Below are positions 32,001 through 40,667 of a stretch of DNA of 40,667 nt, piece by piece. The DNA lies in the NCBI GenBank assembly GCA_009602735.1, contig WELA01009273.1, forward strand, positions 420,115 through 460,781. The letters run 5' to 3'. The position numbers and the translations under genes were made by a program. This DNA comes from Mesotaenium endlicherianum (lineage: Eukaryota > Streptophyta > Zygnematophyceae > Zygnematales > Mesotaeniaceae). The number at the start of each line of letters is the position of its first letter. Within the stretch, counting starts at the first letter, position 1. The notes under the pieces were generated by a model. It was not told the DNA's origin. It searched no databases and saw nothing but the letters and a program-made list of their open reading frames with translations.

Positions 32001-35000
32001 GTAAACTGCACCACGGGCACTGACGCGGCGCTGAACTGGAGGGCAAGCGGCTGGTTGGGGTACTGGCGGTACAGCTGCGGCACCAGGAAGCGCCAGCTGC
32101 CAGTGTTGAGCTTGATGATGGAAGTCTCCGGCAGCTTGTCCACCTCATACTCCAGCGTGCCCGCCTGCAGAGACAGCCGTGCGTAAGCATGGGGTAAGAA
32201 TCACCAGGGATTGTAAATGGCGCAACGGCAGGAGATACTCTAGTTGTGTGAAAACAATAGGAAAAAATATTGCTAGGTCTAACAATGGCACAAGGGCAGG
32301 AGATACGCTTAGAGTTTGTATTACCAAGGGAAAGGGGCGCATGATAAGATTGAGGTTGAGACTAAGAGCAGTGTTGAGAAAGCGAGGGATACGCCCTTGG
32401 CAAGTATGCAGTTCGTGAAGACGTGAAAAACAATGGTGGTGGTTAGAAAAAGGGAGAGGCAGAGGGTCAAAAGGGGACGAAGAAAGATAAGCAGGGGGAG
32501 GGAGAGGGAGAGGGCCATGGAGGTGCCGATGAGACTGTCCCGCTGAAGGAGAAGAACCGGAGAGAGGTCCGCAGAGCAGCAAAGAGGTGGAGAGGGAGTT
32601 GCCCGTTCAAGGCTGAAAACACGCCTTGACACACACGCGCGAGCCCCCCGCCCTTTAATACATGGTGTGAGGCGGAAGAAAACACCCAAACAATTTTTTC
32701 TCAAGGGCCAGAGGGCATGAATGCTTCATGCTCAACAGTGCGTGTGCGCCAGGCGGATGGGAGAGGCAATGGCTATGGGAGAGAGCGTTTGTGCAGAATG
32801 CAACACGATGAGGGTCACGTGTGTGTGTGTGTGTGGGTGTGTAGGTGTGTGTCTGGTGTAGTGTGTGCGTGCTTGCAATGCGTACTATCCAATATAGTTC
32901 TTGTCCTTCCCTACCTCTGCGCAACTCTTTGAACAACGAACAACTGTCACAACCATGGCTTGCCAAAAAAATGATGTGGTATGTTTGTAACTGACATCAG
33001 TCTAAGTTCATCATGGGATATCATACCCCCCTCTAGGGTTAAGGTTTGGACACAGCCCATGATGAGAATGCATAAGTCCTTTTCAACTGAATCGTGCTCA
33101 AACATTTACTATTGCATAAAAGTCACCAGGAAAGCCCGTCCACACACACCCACACGCACAAACACACACACGCGCACGCACGCACACGCCCGCACACACA
33201 CACACACTCTGCACACGCGCATACCTATATACATGCACATCCTAGGAATAATGTCTGCAAACTTGCTCAAGGTAGCGGGCAGCAAGTGTGTATACTGATC
33301 ATTTCCTGTTCACTCCCGCGCATAAGAATTAAAAAGGGACAGGCGGCAAGAACGCGCAAGCAACCAGCAAAGCCAGCAAGGGGGTGCGCCCTCTCATGCG
33401 CTCGTGCTCTCTTGCGCGCTCGCACCTCGTAGTAGACCTTGGCGGCGGAGTTGACGACGAAGTCGCTGAGCGCGATGGTCACCATCTTCTGCGTCTCGCC
33501 ACACGCCACCCCGTCGGGGATGAAGGGCGGCGCGTGCGACGACGAGCGCGCGCTCGCGCCCACGCGCACAAACTCGCCGCGAGGCCCGAACGACAGGTGG
33601 TCGGTGCTCACGATGGGGTCCTCCACCAGCGTCGTGTCGATGGCCGCCACATCATCGACCACCACCTGGCGCGGCAGGTTCTGCGAGGGCGACCGGCCCG
33701 ACGACACGTGGCACGCACTCGTCAGCAGCGGCGGCAGCGGTAGCGGCGCGGCGCTTGTTGCTTATGTGCCGGGGGCAATGGCCATGGCGTTTTATAATCA
33801 GCCTACTGTCTAAGCTCAACGCCCAACATCTTGTATTCGATCCTCTTTCTGCCGTCGACCAACCACACGCGATCGGCTTCCAAGCAGCTCTGCTACCGCT
33901 GCTCCGTTCGTCTAGCCCAGTCAGCGGAGAAAGACGCTTGACATCCTGCACCAAGCTCATGCTGCCAGCTGGCAGTGTCGAGGCAGCAAACCAACTCAAA
34001 TTACGCGAGCTCAATGGCCCCCCCTGCCGCTTCTCCCCATCTTGCCCCATACCACTTGAAGGGCGGTGATTTTACCAGGTGGGCCAAGTCGCCTGCCCAG
34101 AAAAAGGCCTGGACAGAGAGGAGGGGCATGAGCGGACGGGCCAGAGGAAGGAAAAGGCGCAAGGGAGGGCGAGAGATTGACAGCCAAAGGGGGAAGGTGG
34201 GGGAGCGAGGGGGTGAAGAGTGGGCACAAAAGTCAGAAGCAGGGAAGGGAGGGAAAGAGGTAGAGAGGAAGAGGGGGAAAACCTGAAGGAAGGTGTCAAG
34301 CTTAAGGGCCGCCTTGAGCATGCCGCTGCCCACGGAGCTCTCCACCGCCGCCCGCAGGTGGTTGGTGAATCCGTATATCAGCCTGCACCCCATGACATCA
34401 GCATTGTCACATCAGCATCGTCTTTATTTACTATTGATATACTAAAGTTTATGAGAAATCAGAAAAACGTCATATTCATCAGTTGCACCACGCAGCACTG
34501 GCAGTCACGCCTAGTGAGCAGTTTCGGCTTCCCCTGCCTTATGTCTAAGAAGGCGGGGGCTGGCGTGAGCTAGGGGTAGGAGTAGCAGGATTTAGGGGTG
34601 AGTAAATGCTTGAAGTAGGTGAAGGGGAAGGGTTAGGATGAGCCAAAAGTTTTAGGTTACACAAGACTGTCTCAAGGTGTGGGATTCGCCCTGGGACAAC
34701 AGCTGGCTTCCAAATGAAACCGACGCGCGTGTGCCCGGGGAGGAGCTGAGGGCACGCTTGGCTAGAAGACCGATCAACTGGAGAAAACGAGGTCAGTCAG
34801 TGCAGGCCGGTGAAAGAGAGAATCGGGGGAAGCGATACGGGCCGGGGAGGGAGGGGAGGGGGGAGGGCAATCAGGCAGCCAGCCAGGCAACAGGCATGGG
34901 AGAGCATGCAGCAATGCCCTTCACTTGACTCATTAGAGACTGCACAGCCGCGCATGTGCACGTGCATACCTGTGCAAGCGCGTGCGTGCGCACGGCGCGC

Positions 35001-35237
35001 ACGAGTCGTGAGATGGATCTGTTGAATTGCACATGGACATGGGCGAACGCACGTGTTCGTGTGGCGTGCTTGGGTAGGCGCACATGTCGGAGTGGACACG
35101 TGCGCAAATCTTCCACATAAACTGGGGGAATGCGTGTATGTGTATGTGTGTTAGTGTGTTAGTGCGCAGGTGTGCGCGCAAGTGCGTCTGTGCTTGTCTG
35201 CGCGTTGTGTGCGCGTGTGCGTGTGCGTGTGCGTGCA

Positions 35238-35312
<75 letters not shown>

Positions 35313-38300
35313 ATAGATGCAAGAGAGAAAGCATGCGGGGACGTGTGTGCCTGTGACTGTGCCTCTACGTGTATTTATGTGTCTGGGAGGCAACCGGCGC
35401 AGCCTGGAAAAAGAGGAGAGGGGTGGCCCCACGACTCCCTGCAGGAAGGGGGGTGGCAGCTGTCAACTGGCAGCCTGCAGACAGGCAGGCAGGCAGGCAA
35501 GCAGACAGAGGGTTGCCTCCTCTTCTCAAGAATGACAACCACACCCCAACAAGGCTCCCATCATCCCGGCTCCCAGCGCTCACAGCAGCATGGCATTGCA
35601 AGGCGTCAGAGCTGACCATAGCCACGCCAAGGCTCAAAGAGACGAAGAAAAATCCATAGCTTACCAGGGACCTTTCCTGCGGCAGGCACAGGTCCTTCCA
35701 GCAGAGTACCGCCTAACAAAAGAGCACCATCCCTCTCCCCCTACCGCTACCTCTACCCCTACCCCTACGCCTACACCTGAGCCTACCTGTTCCCTAGACC
35801 TACAACTCAGCCTAGCCTTGCCTCAGATTTCTTTAACACTTGAGCCCCATCTTCAACCCTAACCCTAACCCTAACCTTAACCCTCACCCGAGATCTAGCC
35901 AGCCCTTGCCCAAACAAAGCATGCCCACCCCTGGTTCTATAGCCCCTGTCCAGGCCTGTCTTGGCTCCACCTCAGACCCAGGCTTGAAGCCAGAGGTAGA
36001 GGGAAAGGCAGGGGCCAGAGGCAGTCGGAGAGTGAGCCAGCAGGAGCATCCAAGGCCTATCAACACTAGCCCCAGCAAACCCAGCCCGAGCACCAGTCCC
36101 CACCAAACTCCCTCTGCTGCACGAACAGCGACAGATGCAGCCACTGCCACTGCCACTGCCACAGCAGCAGCCACAGCTGCAACGGGGCGGCCGCAGCCGC
36201 AGTTGCAGCCATAGCCGGGGGACTCCCCTCAGTTTTAATTGCTCGTTTCCATACCGTCCCTCCTCCCTCCTCCCTCCTCCCTCTGCTGCGGCCCCTCGGC
36301 CCCGCCTTCCCATGGCTGGCAGAGCTGGACGGATGCAGAGGTGGGGCGGGGCGAGGGCGTGTGAGGTTTGAAATGAGGAGGCCTGGTGCGAACAAGCCCT
36401 TCCTTTTTCCAGGTCTGCCGAGATGCAATGCCTCGCAGCTTGTTGCCGTGCTGAGTTGTTCCATTGATCATATTTACAATAAGTACGTAATTGTGGTGCT
36501 ATGTTTTAGCCTCATCGAGTCTGCGGTAGGTACAAAACCGAGTGTTCCCAAGGCTGGCGCTGTCGACAGTATGGAAGAAGAAGAAACTCCCAAGCGGACT
36601 GCCAGGGAGCTTGACACATGGCACCAGCACGGCAACAGAGGCCAGGTGGCGGCGCGGCTGCGCTTGAGCCGCACGGGGGGCCGCCAGGTCACAGCCTGAA
36701 CCGGAGCATGAGCCTTTGCGATGAGCATTCGTCGAGCAGAGAGTGACAGCTGGCGAGATCGGTAGAGTAATAGCAGGAAGAGACAAGCTGAGAGTATGGA
36801 AGGAGGGAAAGAAGTCTAACGAAGCGCATAGCATAGAGGGAGACAAGTATTATGCGAGATCTTGAATATTGTCAGCCGGCAGACAGGGCGAGAGCCCGGC
36901 CCCCCCACGCCCAGCCCAGCACAGCACACACAGCAGCCCAGCAGCCCAACGGCCAGCTATCAGATGCTGAGATGCTCACCAATTGTAGGCCCAGGAGAAG
37001 CCGCCATGCATCTTGATGTCCAGCTCCTCGATTACCACGCCGTGCTGCACGATGCCAAGTGTCAGCGTACCGTTGGCCTCCGTGAGGTTGCCCAGCACGC
37101 CCGCCTGCATCCCCTTGACCTGTGCATCCGCCCGCATGGCTCGGGCCCTCCTCCCGACACGTCAGCAAAGTGCACGTGGCGACCTTGACACGTCCCTCTT
37201 CAATCAACATACTCGGAGAAAACAAAGGAAGAAGGAAAAACATACACTACTCTCAACTCAAAGGCACCCATATACCCTTATTCAACACCACTCAGGTTCG
37301 CCGGTTCCCCGTAAAATATCTGTATATGTGCTCACATATATTACTGCTCTGGCGCATGTGGTCGTGTAAAGTGCATGTCACAACATGTACAATCGTGCCA
37401 GCCAGGACTCCATCACAGGCCCTTGCAGATCAAAATTGGAGACAAGAATGAAGACCATTGAGAACCTGTGTCTGTATAACCTTGCCACTATACTTTCAAA
37501 GGAGTAGGCGTCAGCTCAATGGCAACTCAGCAGAACGATGACTCAGCCCATCAGACAGTCCGCAGAGTCAGCAGGGTGTTGAGGCTCTTCGTTCAAAAAT
37601 AATATTTTCATGCTGAAGTGCGCGCGTGTGCGTGCGTGTGTGTGTTTGTTTGTGCGTGTTGCAGAACGAAAGTAAGCATGCGCGTGTGCTCTCCCCTCCC
37701 CCCTCCCCCTGTCTCCTCGTCTCTCGCCCCTTCCCTCCCCCTTGTTTCGTTTTCTTCACATTTCAAATGAAGATACCCTCATCTCCTCACAATGGAAGAC
37801 TGATCTCAAGGCCAACTTTTCGCGCGGCTATATGACAAGGGAGATATTCTTGACCTCCCTGCTGCCCGTCCAATGTTTTGACCATATATGTGTATATATG
37901 TGTTGAAGTATGTGTGTGTATATATATGCATATCCCGATTTCACCAAGTGCGAACGTGGCATCGCGCACCTTCACAGTTGCCGTGCCCTTGTCGCCGAGC
38001 AGGCTGGCATAGTTGTAAGCCCAGCTGAACGTCATGTTGGCCTCTGCACCCTCTCCAAAAATCGTGATGCCGTCGGAGTCTAGGGCTATGGCAGCTTCAG
38101 GGACACTCACGTTCTTCAGCAGTATATCTGTGAGTTCCACGCTGATGGTGCCTATGGTGGTGCTCTCCGAGAGCTTCACGTCGGGTATTTGCAAAGGGAC
38201 GATCTCCTGTAGCACTCTCGTGACGAGAATGTCCTTGGCGTATATAAGGCCTGCTTGCGAGAGCGTCGCCAGCATGCCAGGCGACCTACCATCGCCTGCT

Positions 38301-38416
38301 TCTGGGGCTATACTAGGAGAATCCGATATTCGAAAGGGGGCATCAGAAGAATGACAACTCCCAGCAATACTCAGGAGGAGAAGCAATACGAGACAAGTAC
38401 TCCTTCCTCCCTCCAT
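29038..38416 (-). CDS. BPI/LBP-family lipid-binding protein with acidic, His-rich tail
   Basis: BPI/LBP proteins bind lipopolysaccharide or other lipids through two boomerang-shaped domains and are usually secreted. Seven exons on the minus strand: 38416-37970, 37119-36980, 34382-34283, 33680-33426, 32164-31904, 30578-30453 and 29886-29038; total 2178 bases (725 residues), all in phase. ATG 38414-38416 starts a signal peptide (basic residue, then STCLVLLLLLSIAGSC); an in-frame ATG 14 codons upstream is less likely because it precedes that. Family signatures: IVPLQIPDV (exon 1), DIKMHGGFSWAYN (exon 2), SAAKVYYE (exon 4), WRFLVPQLYRQYPNQP (exon 5), GNNLTG and SLKWSTIGNFPV (exon 6), LQKGFPIPLVPG (exon 7). 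The order matches plant BPI/LBP proteins of about 490 residues. Exon 7 then adds about 220 residues: Asp/Glu/Lys runs, a stretch with six consecutive His, and a basic end (KFKRFAKVKVRRLRKKG). Confidence 0.94.
30147..30420. repeat. CA/CG-alternating microsatellite in BPI/LBP intron 6
   Basis: About 270 bases of imperfect (CA)n with ACGC and GCGC interruptions. It ends about 30 bases from the exon 6 donor (edge at 30453). The long Cys/Val- or Thr/His-rich open frames here come from this repeat. Confidence 0.9.
30667..30845. repeat. CA-rich microsatellite in BPI/LBP intron 5
   Basis: Two blocks of imperfect (CA)n and CACG units (about 30667-30720 and 30790-30842) separated by a short non-repetitive stretch. 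Confidence 0.85.
31020..31225. repeat. GT microsatellite followed by GA run, BPI/LBP intron 5
   Basis: Imperfect (GT)n with GTGC blocks from about 31020 to 31190, then a (GA)n run to about 31220. It is the strand complement in composition to the CA blocks in the same gene. Confidence 0.9.
31793..31912. repeat. Purine (GA/GGA) tract in BPI/LBP intron 5
   Basis: A purine-rich run of about 120 bases that overlaps the donor side of exon 5 (edge at 31904). It accounts for the Ser/Leu/Pro-rich open frames on the opposite strand. Confidence 0.8.
32818..32880. repeat. GT microsatellite in BPI/LBP intron 4
   Basis: A short imperfect (GT)n run inside the fourth intron of the BPI/LBP gene. Confidence 0.8.
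33140..33235. repeat. CA microsatellite in BPI/LBP intron 4
   Basis: About 95 bases of imperfect (CA)n and CGCACA units, in the same intron as the shorter GT run near 32850. Confidence 0.85.
35205..35312. repeat. (GTGC)n microsatellite in BPI/LBP intron 2
   Basis: A nearly perfect (GTGC)n run of about 18 units from about 35239 to 35312, preceded by GTGTGC variants. It is the purest simple repeat in the window. Confidence 0.95.
35855..35884. repeat. Interstitial telomere-like array in BPI/LBP intron 2
   Basis: Three perfect AACCCT units (35855-35872), then AACCTT and one more AACCCT. A related run of CTACCC-type units sits just upstream at about 35740-35790. The unit is the complement of TTAGGG, not of the TTTAGGG seen in most land plants. 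Confidence 0.85.
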
Positions 38417-39087
38417 ACCTAATAGTAAACACAAAGAACTACCGGGGAACAACAACACTTATTCAGTCAATTGTACGTTCTCGGTAACAATGTGAAACAT
38501 CTAATCGCAAGGTTGCTGAGACGCCCATCAATCCAAGCAAACAAGCCTGGACCTCCCGTACCATCTGATCATTGCGTTGTTCCATCTGCCGCTCGCATGA
38601 GCTGCAAACGACTTCCAAGTAGGAAAGTGTGCACACCGCAAATTGCTAACCGGACGCCTGTCACGTCACCTACGTAAATAACCTATTTGCAAGGCCACTT
38701 CATACATCGTGGGGGTGGCTTAGCAAGTCTTCCTTCATGATTCTTTGTGAAGTAGACAAGCTTGGCGCATGCGAAGCGCGTCAGCTCAAGCTGGCTGAAG
38801 CTGGGCTCAAGCTGGCTGAAGCCTGACTGAAACCAGCGCAAAGGATGCAACCTGTGTGCTGGTGTTTCGAGTCGCGACCAAGGTCGACCAAGTGTCAACA
38901 TTAAGCGACAAGCACCTTCTAGTGTACTGTCTTTTGCTGCCGAGACAACTCATATGAGCTCAAAGAAATGTGACAAATTAATTGTGATAAATTAAGTTGC
39001 GGCAAGTCCCCCAATCCCAGAGAAAGAGTACCCAGACAACATTAAAAAATCCACTAGGATTTTTAAAAGGATGCACCCAGCACCTGT
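38417..39087. promoter_or_regulatory. Upstream region of the BPI/LBP gene
   Basis: About 670 bases between the BPI/LBP start codon and the tRNA gene. A short internal repeat of GCTCAAGCTGGCTGAAG occurs twice near 38785-38822. The promoter and 5' UTR of the BPI/LBP gene should lie here, but no specific element can be assigned. Confidence 0.45.
39065..39068 (-). terminator. Probable RNA polymerase III T-tract for the tRNA
   Basis: A TTTT run on the minus strand about 20 bases beyond the tRNA 3' end, as expected for RNA polymerase III termination. Confidence 0.6.
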
Positions 39088-39160
39088 TGCGCGAGACAGG
39101 GGTCGAACCTGCGACCTTTTGCTTAGGAAGCAAACACTCTATCCACTGAGTTACACGCGC
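39088..39160 (-). tRNA. tRNA-Arg (anticodon CCT)
   Basis: A full cloverleaf of 73 bases including an encoded discriminator A. The D stem is ACTC/GAGT, the anticodon stem TTTGC/GCAAA enclosing loop TTCCTAA with anticodon CCT (39127-39125), a five-base variable region, and a T arm GCAGG-TTCGACC-CCTGT. The acceptor stem pairs at six of seven positions; the sixth is T:T. There is no intron and CCA is not encoded, as expected for a nuclear gene. It reads the AGG codon. The internal A and B boxes look normal. Confidence 0.95.
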
Positions 39161-39663
39161 TACATTTCAAACATATGACCCAAAAAACAATACTAATAAA
39201 AATATTTCGTATTTAAAAGAAGTAGGGTGAAGTAGGGAGAAGTAGGCTTTCTTACATAAAAGAAAGAAAGACAGCAAGGATGGAACGGAGAATAGTCGTA
39301 TATCTCGTATGACCAAATTTTGAAAAGCGGAGTGCGAAACATTCGGTGACGTTGGCCAAGAAACAATGAGTTGTCAACCCGATCCATTCCGAAGCATACT
39401 TCGTTCTTGGTAGGGAATGTGTGCTCCTCATATGGTGCAGCAAGGCCGCCAAAACACTGCAAAACTCTTTACCATTCTTGAGCATTGGGCCCTTCCTAAG
39501 GTGGCCTGTCGAACTGGTGGGCATTTTTGAGATAAAGGAGCTGAAATAAACCTGTAACTGTTGAATTGTAAGTGGTTGGAGGTAGATGTCACTGTGTGAC
39601 TGGTTGGAATGAATCACTCAAGATGTGGCCTGGAGTGCTGTCTGTCAAGTGATTGCCAGTAAG
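39161..39663. other. Upstream region of the SEC12-like gene
   Basis: Short region between the tRNA and the start codon of the SEC12-like gene. Minus-strand open frames of up to 121 codons cross it (39252-39617) but match no known family. It probably holds the promoter of the plus-strand gene. Confidence 0.45.
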
Positions 39664-40533
39664 ATGGGGTCTCGTACACACTACTTACATTCATCACAAA
39701 AGTACCCTGCTCCTCTTGTTGGAGCAGCCTGGACTGCTGCGGGGGGAAGAGCCCGGGAAGATTGTGTTTTATTCGGCGGAGGTGGTCAGGCAGGACCACT
39801 TCGAAGTCAAAATGCCCTCATCTTTTCCTCCTACGATAAGGGCACGGCCGAGCTAAGCAATGAGGTACATTTATCTGAGCAGTGATGACGTTGTCATTTA
39901 ATACCATATCAGGAATTGTATGAAGATGCAGGACAGTGAAGTGAAAACCTACATGAAGTCTGCACTGCTTGTTCCGCTTGTCGTGCACTGATGGTATATT
40001 CTTGTCATTCCAAGCTTAGGTTTCGCTTAAAACAACAAGAGTATGAAGCCAAGAGCAGAACTGAAGCATTGCCGCTTACATCATAGCTTCACTTCTTATG
40101 CATAGTCTGCCTTTCCAGATGCTTGGGGGGCACATGACAGAGCTGGAGGTTATGTGTACTCTTGAAAACGTTATGGTCCATGCAGTTTGGTGTGCATGTG
40201 TTGAGTGCAGAAGCACCACCATATAGGGGCCACCCCTCCTCCCTCGTTAGTTCCACTTACACATGCACTCACGTGACTTTGAGCGATTGTACCACTTCTC
40301 CTGACTCATGCACGCAAGTACCATCTTCATTAACACATGCACTCACGTACTCCGAGCAGTTGCACCATTTTCTCTGACTCATGCACTCACATGCGGTTCC
40401 ACTAACACATGCACATGCACTTGCGTGATTTCGAACAGCTGTACCGTTTGTCATTGAAAGGTACCAACATACAGGCGTTTGCTATTCACCCTGCTGGCGA
40501 TGGCCTGGTTGCTTCTTTTGCCACTGGCTGCAA
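39664..40533 (+). CDS. WD40 protein resembling SEC12/PREB, first two exons (partial)
   Basis: SEC12 proteins are ER-membrane exchange factors for the GTPase SAR1 and start COPII coat assembly. Exon 1 runs from ATG 39664 to 39864 (67 codons), and exon 2 is 40475-40533; they join in phase and the gene continues past the window after the donor GTAAGT at 40534. Exon 1 contains YPAPLVGAAWTAAGG and the glycine block VLFGGGGQAG followed by SQNALIFSSYD, which fits the first WD40 blade with the GGGG-x(n)-N pattern of SEC12-type proteins. Exon 2 gives AFAIHPAGDGLVASFATGCK, a second blade start. The plant paralogue PHF1 or another WD40 protein is possible; the fragment is too short to decide. The start is chosen because it is the Met nearest the conserved block; an upstream in-frame Met at 39625 exists. 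Confidence 0.6.
40250..40452. repeat. ~75-bp degenerate tandem repeat in the SEC12-like intron
   Basis: Three diverged copies of a unit that starts with ACACATGCACTCACGT, passes a TTGTACCACTT-like block and ends with a CTGACTCATGCAC-like block. It occupies the end of intron 1, finishing about 20 bases before exon 2. Confidence 0.8.
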
Positions 40534-40643
40534 GTAAGTCCCACTCAGTGAGCACGTAGTCTTTTCAGGCAAACAAAGTGAATGAGGATTCCTTGGTCTG
40601 CAAACTAAACAGGTGGAATAGTGCGAGGAGGAGGTCGACATTG

Positions 40644-40667
40644 GGTTGGGGGTTGGGGGGTGGGGGT
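40644..40667 (+). repeat. G-run repeat at the window edge
   Basis: Repeated TTGGG/TTGGGGG units with at least four G-runs of three or more on the plus strand, a possible G-quadruplex. It is cut by the window end. Confidence 0.7.

Noticed and set aside
35840..36464. Open frames on both strands rich in Ala/Pro/Thr or Gly/Arg/Ala
   Set aside because: They lie within BPI/LBP intron 2 over telomere-like, CCACTG and CTCC repeats; composition rather than selection explains them.

Overview
This is a eukaryotic nuclear window, most likely from a green-lineage organism and probably a streptophyte alga. It has spliceosomal genes with many short GT-AG exons and introns of about 0.2-2.6 kb. The recognisable products include plant-type families: PPR-SMR proteins, a fragment resembling the plastid transcription factor pTAC2, and a plant-type BPI/LBP protein. 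There are no bacterial operons, phage genes or CRISPR arrays. The placement rests on remembered family features and was not searched.

Layout, left to right. (1) 298-1246 (+): the last two exons of formate-tetrahydrofolate ligase. (2) 1247-4462: AT-rich intergenic DNA with a clear 357-bp MITE flanked by an 8-bp target duplication. (3) 4463-17880: a decayed cluster. Two paralogous PPR-SMR genes on the minus strand (4463-7446 and 14828-17880) each carry several disabling changes. Between them, on the plus strand, lies a 5'-truncated, frame-broken pTAC2-like fragment (11174-13962) that contains a 612-base assembly gap. (4) 19258-24745 (-): a complete eight-exon DGAT2-type acyltransferase, 342 residues, all exon phases consistent. 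(5) 25827-28340 (+): a clean seven-exon gene for a small membrane-anchored cupin-like protein. (6) 29038-38416 (-): a seven-exon BPI/LBP-type lipid-binding protein, about 725 residues, with an odd acidic and histidine-rich C-terminal extension. Its introns are full of microsatellites and hold a short telomere-like array. (7) 39088-39160 (-): tRNA-Arg(CCT). (8) 39664 to the end (+): the first two exons of a WD40 protein resembling SEC12/PREB.

Functionally this is a mixed stretch rather than a pathway: one-carbon metabolism, organelle RNA handling (decayed), triacylglycerol synthesis, secreted lipid binding and ER export. The intact genes show that sequence quality is good enough to preserve reading frame over many exons, so the repeated breaks in the PPR/pTAC2 cluster are more likely real decay than error. 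That still needs read-level confirmation. I did not find a convincing new multi-gene system. The best leads are the BPI/LBP tail, the decaying PPR-SMR/pTAC2 cluster, the uncharacterised cupin-like gene and the MITE.
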